Shown here: positions 50,173-61,301 of the stretch, piece by piece | Numbering within the stretch: the stretch's first letter is position 1 | How the letters are laid out: each line of letters begins with the position of its first letter | DNA from: Bordetella parapertussis | GTDB lineage: Bacteria > Pseudomonadota > Gammaproteobacteria > Burkholderiales > Burkholderiaceae_B | DNA: 64,000 nucleotides | Direction of reading: 5' to 3' | Assembly: GCA_945872285.1 (NCBI GenBank) | Contig: CAMBZR010000001.1 | Span: 29,575 to 93,574, forward strand | Program-made: the position numbers and the translations under genes | Notes under the pieces: model-generated | Database searches by the model: none | Told to the model about the DNA's origin: nothing | The model's input: only the letters and a program-made list of their open reading frames with translations

Positions 50173-50200
50173 CCACCGCGAACAACCTTGCGAGCGGTGG
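50173..50200 (-). other. Hairpin between atpE and atpF
   Basis: CCACCGC (50173-50179) and GCGGTGG (50194-50200) form a perfect 7-bp stem with a 14-base loop in the 128-base gap between atpE and atpF. Without a T-run it is more likely an mRNA-processing or stability structure than a terminator. It could help the higher atpE yield needed for the c-ring. Confidence 0.45.
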
Positions 50201-50237
50201 GTTCGCCAGCCAAGCTAGAGGCCGACGGGTGCAACAA

Positions 50238-50492
<255 letters not shown>

Positions 50493-50588
50493 TTAGTATC
50501 TAAGAATCAAAAATTGAATAAAAACGAAAAATCAAATAAGCCTTTTTTGCACCGCTCACTTGTTTAAGCAAGCAACGGTACCCTTCAC

Positions 50589-51470
50589 TTAATGCCCTTC
50601 GTGAGCCTGACCGATGTACACCAGCGTCAGCATCATGAAAATAAAGCCCTGCAACAACACAATTAGAATATGGAACAGCGCCCAGATCGAGCCCGCCAAA
50701 ACATGGCCGATACCCAAACTGACGCTCATCACGTTAAAGCCTGTCCAGGCGCCACCCAGCAGTGCAATCAGCATAAAGACGAGTTCGCCGGCAAACATGT
50801 TGCCAAACAACCGCATCCCGAGCGACACCGACTTTGCGGCATACTCAATCACATTTAACAGCAAGTTGGCAGGCGCTAAAAATACCGCCGTCATGCCGTG
50901 CCCGTGAAAGGGGGCGGTAAATAGTTCTTTGACAAAACCACCTGGATGCTTGATCTTGATGCCGTAATAAAGCATCAGCAATAAAACGCCCATGGCCATT
51001 CCCATCGGAGCGTTCAGGTCAGCGGTTGGTAGGATTCGGTGATAGTGGAGCGGATCGCCGACCTTGTCGCCAAAACCGAGGAGATGAAAAATTTTGTGCG
51101 GCAAATCGACTGGAATGAGATCGAGCGTGTTCATCAAAATGATCCAGACGAAGACGGTCAGCGCTAAAGGAGAAACGAATTTGCGCGTCTCTTCGCTAGG
51201 CACGATACTGCGAGCTTGTTGATCGACCATATCGATCAACATTTCGACTGCGCCTTGCAGGCGGCCTGGCACGCCTGAACTTGCCCGCCGAGCGGCGAGC
51301 CACATTACGAACAGGGCCACAAATCCCATCAAGCCTGACCAAAAAATCGTGTCGTAATTGATGACGCCGAAGTCAGCAATCAGGCCTTGCTTGACACCAA
51401 GATTGTTGTAATGCACCAGATGGTGCTGAATGTACTCAGCTTGGGGCGATACACCAGATGCAGCAGCCAT
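50589..51470 (-). CDS. atpB: F1Fo ATP synthase subunit a
   Basis: A 293-residue membrane subunit carrying the proton half-channels. The essential Arg lies in [40 protein letters not shown] forms the final helices. Two insertions relative to E. coli account for the extra length. Confidence 0.96.
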   Translation of the reverse strand: MAAASGVSPQAEYIQHHLVHYNNLGVKQGLIADFGVINYDTIFWSGLMGFVALFVMWLAARRASSGVPGRLQGAVEMLIDMVDQQARSIVPSEETRKFVSPLALTVFVWIILMNTLDLIPVDLPHKIFHLLGFGDKVGDPLHYHRILPTADLNAPMGMAMGVLLLMLYYGIKIKHPGGFVKELFTAPFHGHGMTAVFLAPANLLLNVIEYAAKSVSLGMRLFGNMFAGELVFMLIALLGGAWTGFNVMSVSLGIGHVLAGSIWALFHILIVLLQGFIFMMLTLVYIGQAHEGH

Positions 51471-51566
51471 ATTGATCTCTACTTTGACTCTTGATCAAAC
51501 GCAGCGCTTGAGCGCTGCAATGCTAATTTAAAAGAGGCACGCTACACAAAAGCCAGCCCGTACAAT

Positions 51567-52007
51567 TCATTTGGCTCGTGAGCCCTTAAACAGCAACAAC
51601 GCAACGTAAGCTTTGAGCACTGCCACCAAACCTGCCAAAACCGCTAACCACCGCACCTGCTCGCCACCGACTTGCGCGATGAGCCACAACAAACCGATTG
51701 CAGCGCCAACTTTTAAAAACTCGCCTATAAAGAACAGAGCGGGGTTAGCCCCGCCCGGACGATAAGTTGACACCCACAAGCGTAAAGCAAACACTGCGTT
51801 CGGTAACAGGTACGCTGCTGACCCTGCCAAAGATGACGCTGCTGCCGAAACCCCGCCAAATACCCAACATAGTGAAGCCATCACCAACCCTAAAAACACC
51901 TGCGCGACAACAGTCTCAAGCAAGTCGCGCCTTGCGCGGTTGTTGATTTGCTGCCGGTCGGCTTCAGTCAGGGCAATGATCTTGTCTGTGGATTCAAATT
52001 CGTACAC
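51567..52007 (-). CDS. atpI: ATP synthase subunit I
   Basis: A 146-residue membrane protein of the AtpI/UncI family with four hydrophobic segments, assisting c-ring assembly. FIGEFLKVGAAIGLLWL is the typical third helix. The frame opens at TTG 52061, but GTG 52007 (with GAGAG before it) is more plausible. First gene of the atp operon; its promoter must lie in or near the 52008-52129 stretch. Confidence 0.85.
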   Translation of the reverse strand: MYEFESTDKIIALTEADRQQINNRARRDLLETVVAQVFLGLVMASLCWVFGGVSAAASSLAGSAAYLLPNAVFALRLWVSTYRPGGANPALFFIGEFLKVGAAIGLLWLIAQVGGEQVRWLAVLAGLVAVLKAYVALLLFKGSRAK

Positions 52008-52129
52008 TTTTCTCTCACAGCAAAGCCACGGTATTGTATCGGCTTTTACGCCCTCGTGCAAACCCTTAGTCCCCGCCTCAGCCGAACCAACCGATCAAAG
52101 CAGCCGTCATGTAAAAACGATGGGCAGGC

Positions 52130-52906
52130 TCAGCGATGCTTAAAGTTAGGCTTGCGCTTCTCGACAAAAGCGGCCATGCCCTCTTTTTGATCTTCGGTCG
52201 CAAAGCAAGCATGAAACTGACGGCGCTCAAACAAAACGCCCTCGTGCAGCGAGGACTCAAAGGCTCGATTCACCGACTCTTTAGCCATAATGACCATCGG
52301 CAAAGACATGCCACAAATCGCCGTCGCAGCTTCAAGAGCCTCGTCAAGTAAGCGATCGGCACCAACCACACGCGACACCAGACCAGAACGCTCGGCCTCA
52401 ACAGCATCCATCATGCGAGCCGTCAGCACCATATCCATTGCCTTTGACTTACCCACCGCACGGGGCAAGCGCTGCGTACCGCCCGAACCGGGAATGGCAC
52501 CGATTTTGATCTCGGGTTGACCAAATTTGGCCGTATCCGCCGCGATGATGAAATCGCACATCATCGCCAGTTCGCACCCTCCGCCCAAGGCGTATCCTGC
52601 GACCGCCGCGATAACGGGTTTGCGCACCCTGCGAATGGTCTCCCAGTTGCGGGTGATGTAATCGGTGCGATACACGTCCATATAAGACCAGTCTTTCATG
52701 GCGGCGATGTCCGCGCCCGCTGCAAACGCCTTTTCACTGCCTGTCAGGACGATACAACCAACTTCGTCGTTTGCGTCGAAGGCAAGCAGCGCGGCACCTA
52801 GCTCGTTCATGAGCGCATCGTTTAACGCATTGAGCGCCTTCGGGCGATTCAGCGTTAACAGGCCCACGCGGCCACGAGTTTCGATTAAGACTAAAGCTTC
52901 GCTCAT
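52130..52906 (-). CDS. Enoyl-CoA hydratase
   Basis: A 258-residue crotonase-fold enzyme hydrating trans-2-enoyl-CoA in beta-oxidation. Both catalytic Glu residues are present ([11 protein letters not shown] and FGQPEIKIG), with the oxyanion-hole stretches [11 protein letters not shown] and GGGC, and [15 protein letters not shown]. It is very close to mitochondrial ECHS1-type sequences. It diverges from the M61 peptidase gene with 36 bases between starts. Confidence 0.92.
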   Translation of the reverse strand: MSEALVLIETRGRVGLLTLNRPKALNALNDALMNELGAALLAFDANDEVGCIVLTGSEKAFAAGADIAAMKDWSYMDVYRTDYITRNWETIRRVRKPVIAAVAGYALGGGCELAMMCDFIIAADTAKFGQPEIKIGAIPGSGGTQRLPRAVGKSKAMDMVLTARMMDAVEAERSGLVSRVVGADRLLDEALEAATAICGMSLPMVIMAKESVNRAFESSLHEGVLFERRQFHACFATEDQKEGMAAFVEKRKPNFKHR

Positions 52907-52942
52907 GAGAGGATCCTCGGAAATGTGAAATAAAATAGCGGT

Positions 52943-54736
52943 ATGAAAAGCAAACCCATACTTTACAGTTTAGAGCCTTTTGATTTAGCCGGGCACCGCT
53001 ATCGTGTCACGCTCACGGTTGCTCAGCCAAATCCACAAGGCCAGATCGTATCGCTACCGGCCTGGATTCCGGGCAGTTACCTGATTCGGGATTTTTCTCG
53101 CCAAGTCGAAACGATCTTTGCGCGTTCGGGCAATCGCCGTCTGAGTCTTATTAAACTTGATAACCATAGCTGGCGCGTTGAGCCTTGCATTGGCCCACTT
53201 CACATTACGACCACCGTTTACGCCTGGGATCTTTCGGTGCGCGGGGCGCATCTCGATGAGACACACGGCTTTTTTAACGGCACAAGCGTCTATCTGCGAC
53301 CGCATGGCTTTGAAGAGCACCCCTGCCAGGTCACACTACTTGCGCCAGCTTTAGTCAACTGGCGTGCCTTCACCAGCTTGCTGCAAGCCGCAGCACCCAA
53401 CGCTAGCCCGAAGGTCATCAGAGACTACGCCAACGGCTTTGGCGTCTACCAAGCACGCAATTACGATGACCTGATCGATCACCCCGTCGAAATGGGCAAG
53501 CCTCAGGTGGTTCGGTTTGACGCATGCGGTGCACCCCATGAAATGGTGTTTACCGGCGTGATCCCCAACTTGGATCTCAAGCGTATTGCGCGCGATGTCA
53601 AAGCCATTTGCGAAACACAGATTCGTCTTTTTGAGCCCGACACGACGCAGGCGCCGTTTTTAGATACTGCGCTGAAGTACGTCTTTATGACAATGGTTAC
53701 AGGCGACAGCTATGGCGGCCTTGAGCATCGTGCGTCAACCGCATTAATGGCGGCACGCAAAGATCTACCCACCCTTGGAAATAAAAAGGCACCAGACGGC
53801 TATCAAACCTTTTTGGGCTTGGTGAGCCACGAATATTTTCATACCTGGCACGTCAAGCGCATCAAACCAGCGGTCTTTGCGCCCTACGACCTAACAAAAG
53901 AAACGCACACACGTCTGTTGTGGATTTTTGAAGGGTTCACGTCTTACTACGATGACCTGATGCTCGTGCGCAGTGGCGTCATCAATACCTCTGACTATTT
54001 GCAAACACTTGGCAAACAAATTAGCGGCGTCCATGCCGCGCCCGGTCGGCACAAACAATCAGCCTCCGAGAGTTCGTTTGATGCGTGGTCGCGCTACTAC
54101 AAGCAAGACGAGAATTCTCCTAATGCACTAGTCAGTTACTACACCAAAGGCTCGCTCATTGCCTTGGGCTTGGATCTGACGATCCGAAGCGCTACGAACG
54201 AGGCGTTTAGCTTAGATCATGTGATGCGTGAGTTATGGATGCAATATGGACGCGATTTTTATCAAGGCGCTGCGCGCGGCTTAAAAGAAAAGGCCTTTGT
54301 GCGCTTAGTATCAGACTGCACGGGGGTCGACGTCTCAGAACCAATCGCCAGATGGGTCTATGGCCGCGAAGATGTCCCCTTGCGTGCACTGTTTGCCCAA
54401 CACGGCATCGAGATGCGCTGGCAGACCACAAGCAATCTGCCAACGCTAGATGTGCGTACGCGTAAACAGGGGGATCAGGTTGTGCTTGCGACGGTCTTTG
54501 AACACGGCGCTGCCCACCAAGGCGGGCTCTCGGCACACGACATACTCGTCGCACTGGATGGCGTGCGTATCGACTCGGTAAACAATTCATTAGAAAGCGT
54601 GTTGGCACGCCATCATTCAGGCGAACGCGTCAAGGTGCACGTGTTTCGGCGCGACGAGCTGCGCGAGTTTTCGGTTAAGCTCGCAGCCCCTGCGCAAACG
54701 CTATGCCAACTCAAACCGATGACACCACTTTTATGA
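52943..54736 (+). CDS. M61 family aminopeptidase (glycyl-type) with PDZ domain
   Basis: A 597-residue metallopeptidase. The N-terminal beta domain ([20 protein letters not shown]) is followed by the gluzincin domain with zinc motif HEYFHTWH and downstream Glu in [15 protein letters not shown], then a C-terminal PDZ domain ([18 protein letters not shown]). No signal peptide is visible, so it is probably cytoplasmic. It overlaps mnmH by 4 bases. Confidence 0.92.
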   Translation: MKSKPILYSLEPFDLAGHRYRVTLTVAQPNPQGQIVSLPAWIPGSYLIRDFSRQVETIFARSGNRRLSLIKLDNHSWRVEPCIGPLHITTTVYAWDLSVRGAHLDETHGFFNGTSVYLRPHGFEEHPCQVTLLAPALVNWRAFTSLLQAAAPNASPKVIRDYANGFGVYQARNYDDLIDHPVEMGKPQVVRFDACGAPHEMVFTGVIPNLDLKRIARDVKAICETQIRLFEPDTTQAPFLDTALKYVFMTMVTGDSYGGLEHRASTALMAARKDLPTLGNKKAPDGYQTFLGLVSHEYFHTWHVKRIKPAVFAPYDLTKETHTRLLWIFEGFTSYYDDLMLVRSGVINTSDYLQTLGKQISGVHAAPGRHKQSASESSFDAWSRYYKQDENSPNALVSYYTKGSLIALGLDLTIRSATNEAFSLDHVMRELWMQYGRDFYQGAARGLKEKAFVRLVSDCTGVDVSEPIARWVYGREDVPLRALFAQHGIEMRWQTTSNLPTLDVRTRKQGDQVVLATVFEHGAAHQGGLSAHDILVALDGVRIDSVNNSLESVLARHHSGERVKVHVFRRDELREFSVKLAAPAQTLCQLKPMTPLL

Positions 54737-55830
54737 CGCGCCCCGACTCCGCTGACTTTGCTTCACTTTTCACACGAGACGTTGCTCTCTTAGACGTACG
54801 TGCTCCGATCGAGTTTGAACAAGGCGCATTTCCTGGTGCAAGCAACCTGCCGCTCATGAACGACCAAGAGCGCCATCAAGTCGGGCTCCGCTATAAACAG
54901 GTCAACCAAGAGGCCGCCATTAAGCTCGGGCATGAGTTGGTTTCGGGGGATATCAAAGCAGCGCGCGTCGCGCAATGGAAAGCGTTTGCGCAGGCACACC
55001 CTGAGGGCTATCTCTATTGCTTTCGAGGAGGGCTGCGTTCTCGCATTTCGCAAATCTGGCTCGCTGAAGCAGGAATCGAGTACCCGCGTATCGTGGGGGG
55101 CTATAAAGCGATGCGTACTTTTTTACTCGAGTCACTGCCCAAGCACATCGAGGACTCTGACTTTCTCTTGGTGTCTGGGATGACTGGCTCTGGCAAAACT
55201 GAGGTGGTGCAAGCACTCAGTTCGACCGTTGACCTTGAAAAGCTTGCGCATCATCGCGGCTCAAGCTTTGGCAAACACGCTACCGATCAACCTGTACAAA
55301 TTAACTTCGACAACAGCTTGGCGATTGCTCTGTTACGTTTGCACGCGCAAGGTAAAACACGCATTGCGCTTGAAGATGAATCTCGCATGATTGGACGCTG
55401 CGCTCTGCCAATTAGCTTGCGCGACAAAATGCAAACGAGTTCGGTCGTTTGGCTTGAAGAACCGATGCCGGTTCGGGTCGAGCGCATTTTGCACGACTAC
55501 GTCGAAGACCTTGGCGCGCAATTTGCGGTCAAGCTTGGTGCTGAGGCCGGCTTCGACGCCTTCTCGGCACGTTTGCTCGAGAGCTTGCAAAACTTGGTCA
55601 AACGGCTGGGCGGCGAGCGTCACTCACGCCTGGCCGCAGCCATGCAAGCGGCGTTAGACGAACAACAGTCAAAGGGCACTCTTGACTTGCATCGCGAATG
55701 GATCCGCCCCCTGCTCAGCGAGTATTACGATCCCATGTATGAACACCAGCGCGAAAGCAAAGTTGGGCGCGTGATTTTTTCGGGCGATCGCGCTGCCGTC
55801 ACTGAGTATTTGCTTCATAAAGGATTTTGA
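54733..55830 (+). CDS. mnmH: tRNA 2-selenouridine synthase
   Basis: A 365-residue enzyme replacing sulfur by selenium (and geranylating) at wobble 2-thiouridine. The N-terminal rhodanese domain has catalytic Cys96 in YCFRGG; a P-loop domain follows with [10 protein letters not shown] and [12 protein letters not shown] 54733 overlaps the M61 stop (ATGA); the frame also opens at 54703. No selD is in the window. Confidence 0.93.
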   Translation: MTRPDSADFASLFTRDVALLDVRAPIEFEQGAFPGASNLPLMNDQERHQVGLRYKQVNQEAAIKLGHELVSGDIKAARVAQWKAFAQAHPEGYLYCFRGGLRSRISQIWLAEAGIEYPRIVGGYKAMRTFLLESLPKHIEDSDFLLVSGMTGSGKTEVVQALSSTVDLEKLAHHRGSSFGKHATDQPVQINFDNSLAIALLRLHAQGKTRIALEDESRMIGRCALPISLRDKMQTSSVVWLEEPMPVRVERILHDYVEDLGAQFAVKLGAEAGFDAFSARLLESLQNLVKRLGGERHSRLAAAMQAALDEQQSKGTLDLHREWIRPLLSEYYDPMYEHQRESKVGRVIFSGDRAAVTEYLLHKGF

Positions 55831-55831
55831 G

Positions 55832-56791
55832 ATGATTGACGTCAGCGAAAAACAACGTATCGAGCACAATAAATTATCGAAATGCCTGATGCGAGAAACT
55901 GGCCGAGCTATCGGTGACTACAACATGATCGGGGCCGGCGATCGCGTGATGGTGTGTTTGTCAGGCGGAAAAGATTCGTACGCCATGCTCGATGTTTTAC
56001 TCACGCTGCGCACCCGCGCACCGATCGACTTTGACATCATCGCAGTGAATCTTGATCAAAAGCAACCGGGGTTTCCGGAAGATGTTTTGCCAAATTATCT
56101 GCGTACCCGCGACATCCCCTTTCATGTCGAAAACCAAGATACCTACTCAATCGTCAAACGGCTGATCCCAGAGGGCAAAACAACTTGCTCACTTTGCTCG
56201 CGTTTACGTCGAGGGATTTTGTATCGCGTCGCCGGCGAATTGGGCGCCACGAAAATTGCCTTGGGTCACCATCGCGATGACATCTTAGGAACCTTCTTTT
56301 TAAACTTGTTTTATGGCGGCAAACTGAAGGCTATGCCGCCGAAACTCGTCTCAGACGACGGCAAGCACACAGTGATTCGGCCCCTAGCCTACATCCAAGA
56401 AACAGATTTGATTGCTTATGCAGACTGGAAGCAATTTCCAATTATTCCTTGCACGTTGTGTGGTTCACAAGAAAACCTCAAGCGCAAAGAAGTGGGCCGT
56501 ATGCTTGCCGAATGGGACAAGAAACATCCGTCGCGTGCTTGGAGTATTTTCAATGCGCTTGCAAACGTTGCGCCATCGCATTTAATGGATCGCAATCTTT
56601 TTGATTTCGTTGGGCTCAAACCAAACGGGATCTCAGATTCGGAGGGAGACACGGCGTTTGATCCACCGAGTTTCGAAACGACTGCTTTGGTGCACGAGAC
56701 GACCACTGAGGACCTGCGCGAGGCAAATGCTGAGCCACTGGGCGTAAACCACCAAGTGATGCGTTTTATTAAGCCTTCAGTCCGCGTGTAA
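55832..56791 (+). CDS. ttcA: tRNA 2-thiocytidine(32) synthetase
   Basis: A 319-residue iron-sulfur ATPase thiolating C32 of certain tRNAs. It has the PP-loop [13 protein letters not shown], the cluster-binding [10 protein letters not shown] and [12 protein letters not shown], and [18 protein letters not shown]. It begins 1 base after mnmH, forming a tRNA-modification pair. Confidence 0.96.
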   Translation: MIDVSEKQRIEHNKLSKCLMRETGRAIGDYNMIGAGDRVMVCLSGGKDSYAMLDVLLTLRTRAPIDFDIIAVNLDQKQPGFPEDVLPNYLRTRDIPFHVENQDTYSIVKRLIPEGKTTCSLCSRLRRGILYRVAGELGATKIALGHHRDDILGTFFLNLFYGGKLKAMPPKLVSDDGKHTVIRPLAYIQETDLIAYADWKQFPIIPCTLCGSQENLKRKEVGRMLAEWDKKHPSRAWSIFNALANVAPSHLMDRNLFDFVGLKPNGISDSEGDTAFDPPSFETTALVHETTTEDLREANAEPLGVNHQVMRFIKPSVRV

Positions 56792-56800
56792 GTGCAGCAG

Positions 56801-57127
56801 TTACGCTGCAGCGCCAGCGGCTGTTAAGACCTGCTTGAGCTCACCGCTTTGGTCCATCTCATTCATAATGTCTGAGCCGCCAATAAACTCACCTTTTACG
56901 TATAACTGCGGCACGGTAGGCCATTGCGAAAATTCTTTGATGCCGCTGCGAACCGCTTCGTCTTCAAGTACGTTAACCGTGACTAAGGTGGTAACGCCAT
57001 TACTTTTTAAAATTTGAATCGCCTTGCCTGAAAAGCCGCATTGCGGGGCTTGGGCTGTACCTTTCATAAAAAGCACCACTGGATTTTTAGTGACCGTGTC
57101 GCGGATAAAAGTTTGAACGTCGCTCAT
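56801..57127 (-). CDS. grxD: Monothiol glutaredoxin, Grx4 family
   Basis: A 108-residue CGFS-type glutaredoxin (active Cys30) that carries 2Fe-2S clusters for iron-sulfur delivery. The family stretches VVLFMKGTAQAPQCGFSGKA, WPTVPQLYVKGEFIGGSDI and the flanking GELKQVL are all present. Convergent with ttcA; downstream of prmC. Confidence 0.96.
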   Translation of the reverse strand: MSDVQTFIRDTVTKNPVVLFMKGTAQAPQCGFSGKAIQILKSNGVTTLVTVNVLEDEAVRSGIKEFSQWPTVPQLYVKGEFIGGSDIMNEMDQSGELKQVLTAAGAAA

Positions 57128-57171
57128 GCTGTCCCTCGTCTATAAAAATGTAATAGTTGATTATAAGGATC

Positions 57172-57984
57172 CTACAAAGATCCGCCCGTGATTCGGGGCA
57201 AACCTGCTAAATCTTGCTTTGTTTGAACCGCATTAAAACCCGCGCGCAATAATAAGTGTGCAACCTCTTCGCCTTGCGCATAACCATGCTCAAGCCACAG
57301 CCAGCCACCGGCGGTTAAGTGCTGCGACGCTCCAGCGATAATGTGCCGCAACGCTGACAGGCCGTCGGCACCATCAGTCAAGGCCCCAACAGGCTCAAAC
57401 CTGAGATCACCCCGCGACAAATGCGGATCACTATGAGCAATATACGGCGGGTTTGAAACGATCACATCGAATCGCCCCTCTGCCGGTAGGGCTTCGTACC
57501 AACTTCCCTGCCAAAACTGAACCCGTGCTTCGAGTTGCTGGGCATTCTTTTGCGCTAGCGCTAGTGCGGTTTCACTTAGGTCTGTGGCCACCACTCGAAC
57601 AGTCGGCCTCGCTAAAGCCACACTAATAGCGACCGCGCCACTGCCGGTACCCAAGTCAAGCAACGAGAGGCTGGCACCGTCTGGCAAACTTTGCAAAGCC
57701 ATTTCAACTAACAACTCGGTTTCAGGCCGCGGAATCAAAACCTCAGCCGAGACACTCAACCGATGCCCCATAAATTCGCGGTGTCCGACCAAATGCGCCA
57801 TCGGCGTACCTTGGCGGCGTTGCGCAGCCAAGGTCAAAAACTGCGCAGCAGCCTCAGGCGCGATGGGGTCAGTATCGTGTGCCAGCAACCATTCGCGGGG
57901 CTTGCACAGCACCATTTCAAGCAACATCCGAGCCTCTAGGCGTGGCAGTCCACTCATTGACGTCAACGACTGCGCCGTTTGCAT
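57172..57984 (-). CDS. prmC: Release factor glutamine methyltransferase
   Basis: A 270-residue SAM-dependent enzyme methylating the GGQ glutamine of release factors. The motif I DLGTGSGAVAIS and the substrate motif NPPYIA are visible; the N-terminal helical domain contacts the release factor. The start overlaps the prfA stop by one base, a coupling that suits its substrate. Confidence 0.95.
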   Translation of the reverse strand: MQTAQSLTSMSGLPRLEARMLLEMVLCKPREWLLAHDTDPIAPEAAAQFLTLAAQRRQGTPMAHLVGHREFMGHRLSVSAEVLIPRPETELLVEMALQSLPDGASLSLLDLGTGSGAVAISVALARPTVRVVATDLSETALALAQKNAQQLEARVQFWQGSWYEALPAEGRFDVIVSNPPYIAHSDPHLSRGDLRFEPVGALTDGADGLSALRHIIAGASQHLTAGGWLWLEHGYAQGEEVAHLLLRAGFNAVQTKQDLAGLPRITGGSL

Positions 57985-59066
57985 CAGTGCTCGTCACCCA
58001 AAGCCGCCAACAACTCTGCCTGATGCTCGGCAATGAGTGCGCCTGTCACGTCGTTTAAATCGCCTTCCATGATTGAACCAAGCTTATACAAGGTCAGATT
58101 AATTCGATGATCAGTCAAGCGACCCTGCGGGAAGTTATACGTGCGAATCCGTTCAGACCGATCACCCGAGCCGACCAAACTTTTACGTTGCGCAGCCTCT
58201 TTATCGTGGCGTTCGCGCTGAACTTTGTCTTTAAGTCTGGCCGCTAACACCTGCATGGCTTTGTCTTTGTTGCGGTGTTGCGAACGGTCGTCTTGACACT
58301 CAACCACCAACCCCGTCGGCAAATGGGTAATTCGTACGGCAGAATCGGTTTTATTAATGTGTTGCCCGCCTGCCCCACTCGCCCGAAACGTATCGATACG
58401 CAACTCACTTGGGTTGATCACGATGTCGGTGGCGGCATCGGCTTCTGGCATCACTGCAACGGTGCAGGCAGAGGTATGAATGCGACCCTGCGTCTCTGTG
58501 GCCGGTACACGTTGCACGCGATGCGCACCCGACTCAAACTTAAGGCGCCCATATACCCCCTCACCATCCAAGCGCACAATGACTTCGCGATAGCCGCCCA
58601 ATTCTGAGGGGCTTTCAGACATCAGTTCAACTTTCCAACCTTGTTGCTCGGCATAACGGCTATACATTCTTAACAAATCGCCCGAGAACAAGGCGCTTTC
58701 ATCGCCCCCCGTACCCGCACGAATTTCAAGAAACACACTGCGGCCGTCGTCCGGATCGCGAGGCAAGAGTTGCAATTGCAAATCGGCTTCGAGCTTTTCG
58801 ATCCGCCCCTTGCATTCGTCGATTTCTTCTAGTGCCATCGCCTTCATCTCAGGGTCGTCGAGCATCGCGCGCGCGCCCTCTAAATCCGTTTCAGCTGCTT
58901 CGAAGGCCGAAAAGGCGTTCACAACCGGCTCAAGCTCTGCGCGTTCGCGCGATAGCTTGCGATACTGATTCATATCGTTGGCGGCATCTGGCTCAGACAA
59001 AATCGCATCAAGGTCAACTAAACGACGAGAGAGATGCTCTAAGCGAGAGCGCATTGAAGATTTCAT
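57984..59066 (-). CDS. prfA: Peptide chain release factor 1
   Basis: A 360-residue RF1 reading UAA and UAG stop codons. It has the anticodon-like PATETQGR region and the catalytic GGQ in [18 protein letters not shown]. Standard length; located between hemA and prmC. Confidence 0.97.
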   Translation of the reverse strand: MKSSMRSRLEHLSRRLVDLDAILSEPDAANDMNQYRKLSRERAELEPVVNAFSAFEAAETDLEGARAMLDDPEMKAMALEEIDECKGRIEKLEADLQLQLLPRDPDDGRSVFLEIRAGTGGDESALFSGDLLRMYSRYAEQQGWKVELMSESPSELGGYREVIVRLDGEGVYGRLKFESGAHRVQRVPATETQGRIHTSACTVAVMPEADAATDIVINPSELRIDTFRASGAGGQHINKTDSAVRITHLPTGLVVECQDDRSQHRNKDKAMQVLAARLKDKVQRERHDKEAAQRKSLVGSGDRSERIRTYNFPQGRLTDHRINLTLYKLGSIMEGDLNDVTGALIAEHQAELLAALGDEH

Positions 59067-59137
59067 GAAGGTCTTTATGGGGGAATAAACAACGAAGCCC
59101 AGAGGCTAAGGCTCACACAAGAAGGCTGACAGCGCAG

Positions 59138-60415
59138 CTAACGCCGATCAGAACCCTTTGGGAAAATACGTGGCAACCAAGCCAGTAGTTGCTGACGCTC
59201 AGCTTCTTCACTTTGATTGAGCGACGCTAACGTGCCATGCAAGAACTTTTGCGTCAAACCATGCGCGAGTTGTTCAAGCACGGCTTCAGGCGAGTCACCT
59301 CTTGCTAGCATCTTGCGAGCGCGCTCGAGCTCTTGGGCTTGCACGGCTTGCGCCGTTTGCTGCAAGTCGCGAATCACAGGCACATTCGCCCTGACCTGCA
59401 TCCAGTGCATAAAATTCAACACGCGTTCATCGATAATGGTCTCGGCCTGAACCACAGCCGCCAAGCGCGCTTCAGTGCCATTTTGAACCACTGCACCCAA
59501 ATCGTCTACCGAGTAAAGGTACACATCATCAAGGCGTGCGACTTCGGGTTCGATATCGCGCGGCACCGCCAAATCGACCATCACGATAGGTTTGCGCTTG
59601 CGCTGGCGCGTCGCCCGTTCAACCATTCCTAACCCCAAAATAGGCAAGGTACTGGCCGTACAGGACACCACCACATCAAATTCAGCCAAGCGCTCTGGTA
59701 AGTCGGCAAAGCGCATGGTGGTAGTGCCAGAAAACTGTTTAGCGAGCGACTCAGCGCGCTCAATTGTACGGTTGGCCACTACGATCGACGCAGGCCCACG
59801 CGCTGCAAAATGGGTCGCGCATAGCTCGATCATCTCGCCAGCCCCAATAAACAGCACTTTCGAACTACGCAAATCACCAAACACGCGCTCGGTGAGTCGA
59901 ACCGCCGCCGCCGCCAAAGAAACCGATTGCGCACCAATCGCGGTTGTGGAGCGAACCTCTTTGGCCACCGAAAAGGTACGTTGAAATAATTGATGCAGTA
60001 ACGTGCCCAAAGCACCCGCCTCATCGGCGGCACGCACCGCGTCTTTCATCTGTCCCAAAATCTGAGGCTCGCCCAACACCATCGAATCCAAACCGCTTGC
60101 CACGCGAAACGCATGCCTCACCGCATCGCCGCGATCATGCAGATAAACGTGGGGCCTTAAATCGCCTGCGTCAAGCTTGTTGTAGTCTGCCAGCCAATCG
60201 GGCAAGCGTTCTGCCACCTGAGGCTCAGCGGCACAATAAAGCTCAGTGCGATTACAGGTTGAGAGGATTGCGGCCTCTTTAACTGCGCCGCCAAAGGCCT
60301 CGCGCAACGCGGTTAGTGCCGGACGCACCAAGTCTTCAGGCAACGAAACGCGCTCGCGCACCGCAATGGGTGCAGAGACGTGGTTTAACCCTAAAGCGAG
60401 TACGTTGACTAACAT
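59138..60415 (-). CDS. hemA: Glutamyl-tRNA reductase
   Basis: A 425-residue enzyme making glutamate-1-semialdehyde, the first step of C5 haem synthesis. The catalytic Cys is in [11 protein letters not shown]; the NADPH domain has [20 protein letters not shown] 60415 ([12 protein letters not shown]) matches family starts, although the frame reaches 60475 and no strong ribosome-binding site decides. Leads hemA-prfA-prmC-grxD; divergent from tRNA-Phe. Confidence 0.95.
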   Translation of the reverse strand: MLVNVLALGLNHVSAPIAVRERVSLPEDLVRPALTALREAFGGAVKEAAILSTCNRTELYCAAEPQVAERLPDWLADYNKLDAGDLRPHVYLHDRGDAVRHAFRVASGLDSMVLGEPQILGQMKDAVRAADEAGALGTLLHQLFQRTFSVAKEVRSTTAIGAQSVSLAAAAVRLTERVFGDLRSSKVLFIGAGEMIELCATHFAARGPASIVVANRTIERAESLAKQFSGTTTMRFADLPERLAEFDVVVSCTASTLPILGLGMVERATRQRKRKPIVMVDLAVPRDIEPEVARLDDVYLYSVDDLGAVVQNGTEARLAAVVQAETIIDERVLNFMHWMQVRANVPVIRDLQQTAQAVQAQELERARKMLARGDSPEAVLEQLAHGLTQKFLHGTLASLNQSEEAERQQLLAWLPRIFPKGSDRR

Positions 60416-60527
60416 AGATGACGGTAAAAACTCAAGATCACGGTGTTGCATTATAAAGCCGTATCTACCGCCCATAGAGACTAAGGGCGTAAAACCCCTT
60501 TTTGGTGTATCATTTCGCCCTTCAGAT

Positions 60528-60603
60528 GGCCTGGTAGCTCAGTCGGTAGAGCAGAGGATTGAAAATCCTTGTGTCGGTGGTTCGATTCCGCCCCGGGCCA
60601 CCA
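60528..60603 (+). tRNA. tRNA-Phe (anticodon GAA)
   Basis: Cloverleaf: acceptor GGCCTGG/CCGGGCC (one G:U pair), D-arm GCTCAGTCGGTAGAGC, anticodon stem around loop TTGAAAA (anticodon GAA), T-arm with GGTTCGATTCC, encoded CCA at 60601-60603. A TATCAT at 60508-60513 may be its -10. Its 3' 22 bases recur at 61264-61285 and, less exactly, near 63844. Confidence 0.97.
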
Positions 60604-60610
60604 AACTCAA

Positions 60611-60639
60611 ATAATGCCCTGCTTTGTGCGGGGCATTAT
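60611..60639 (+). terminator. Hairpin after tRNA-Phe
   Basis: ATAATGCCC (60611-60619) pairs with GGGCATTAT (60631-60639), extended inward by three more pairs to a TTTGT loop. It has no T-run afterwards, so it may be a processing signal or weak terminator. Confidence 0.5.
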
Positions 60640-60667
60640 CTATTGGTCTGGCGGATGAGATATTCAT

Positions 60668-60696
60668 TTGACAAGGCGTACGCTTTTACGTACGAT
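60668..60696 (+). promoter_or_regulatory. yefM-yoeB promoter with paired CGTACG operators
   Basis: TTGACA (60668-60673), a 17-base spacer and TACGAT (60691-60696) form a good sigma-70 promoter. Two CGTACG palindromes at 60677-60682 and 60689-60694 lie in the spacer and over the -10, 12 bp centre to centre. E. coli YefM binds TGTACA palindromes at a similar spacing, so these are likely autoregulatory sites. Confidence 0.7.
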
Positions 60697-60715
60697 ATTG
60701 AAAAGGAGTGAAATC

Positions 60716-60958
60716 ATGACCACATTAACCGCAAGCGAAGCTCGAGCAGGTCTCTATCGTTTGATTGATCAGACGGCTGAGACACACAAGCCAGTTGTCA
60801 TTTCTGGTAAGCGGACAAATGCTGTTTTAGTTTCTGAAGAAGACTGGAGCGCTATCCAAGAAACCTTATATCTATTAGCAGTTCCAGGGATGCGTGAGTC
60901 GATTAAAGACGCTATGGCCGAGCCTATTGGCAAAAGTAAAAAGGCATTGAAGTGGTGA
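60716..60958 (+). CDS. yefM: Antitoxin, YefM/Phd family
   Basis: An 80-residue antitoxin. The N-terminal DNA-binding part reads LTASEARAGLYRLIDQTAET, followed by PVVISGKRTNAVLVSEEDW; the C-terminal tail should wrap and block the YoeB active site. AAAAGGAG upstream supports ATG 60716. Its stop overlaps the toxin start (GTGA). Codon use is more A/T-rich than the flanking hemA gene. Confidence 0.93.
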   Translation: MTTLTASEARAGLYRLIDQTAETHKPVVISGKRTNAVLVSEEDWSAIQETLYLLAVPGMRESIKDAMAEPIGKSKKALKW

Positions 60959-61218
60959 TTTGGAATTTAGCTTATTCAAAATACGCCATTAAGGACGCTA
61001 AAAAACTATCTGCCTCGGGCCTTAAAGATAAAGCCCAGACTTTATTGGACATTTTAGAAGTAGACCCTCTCCAAAATCCGCCGCCTTATGAGAAGTTAGT
61101 TGGTGATCTAAAAGGGGCTTACTCCCGCAGAATTAATATTCAACATCGCTTGGTTTATGAAATCTTTCGTAAAGAAAAGACCGTTCGCATCTTAAGGATG
61201 TGGACTCACTACGAATAA
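60955..61218 (+). CDS. yoeB: Toxin YoeB, ribosome-dependent mRNA interferase
   Basis: An 87-residue RelE-superfamily toxin that cleaves mRNA at the ribosomal A site. Features: IWNLAYSKYAIKDAKKL, PPYEKLVGDLKGAYSRRINI, QHRLVYEIF and the terminal WTHYE carrying the His-Tyr pair typical of YoeB. GTG 60955 overlaps the antitoxin stop; GTG 60952 is an alternative. Appears intact. Confidence 0.93.
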   Translation: MIWNLAYSKYAIKDAKKLSASGLKDKAQTLLDILEVDPLQNPPPYEKLVGDLKGAYSRRINIQHRLVYEIFRKEKTVRILRMWTHYE

Positions 61219-61239
61219 AGTAGGCATTAGTCTAAGTGC

Positions 61240-61295
61240 GGATCTAGGCATCCTAGGCCCTGGTCGATTCCGCCCCGGGCCACCATCTGAAACTG
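61240..61295 (+). repeat. 56-bp repeat with tRNA-Phe 3' end (copy 1)
   Basis: Begins 21 bases after the yoeB stop. Bases 61264-61285 are identical to the last 22 bases of tRNA-Phe including CCA. Ahead of them GGCCCTGG resembles the tRNA 5' acceptor strand, so GGCCC/GGGCC can pair. Copy 2 at 63799-63854 has the same length and about 90% identity by eye. Confidence 0.85.
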
Positions 61296-61301
61296 GTCCG
61301 T

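Noticed and set aside
61261-61285. A second functional tRNA gene ending in CCGGGCCACCA
   Set aside because: Only the 3' T-arm and acceptor part plus a few 5'-like bases exist; no D-arm or anticodon arm can be formed.
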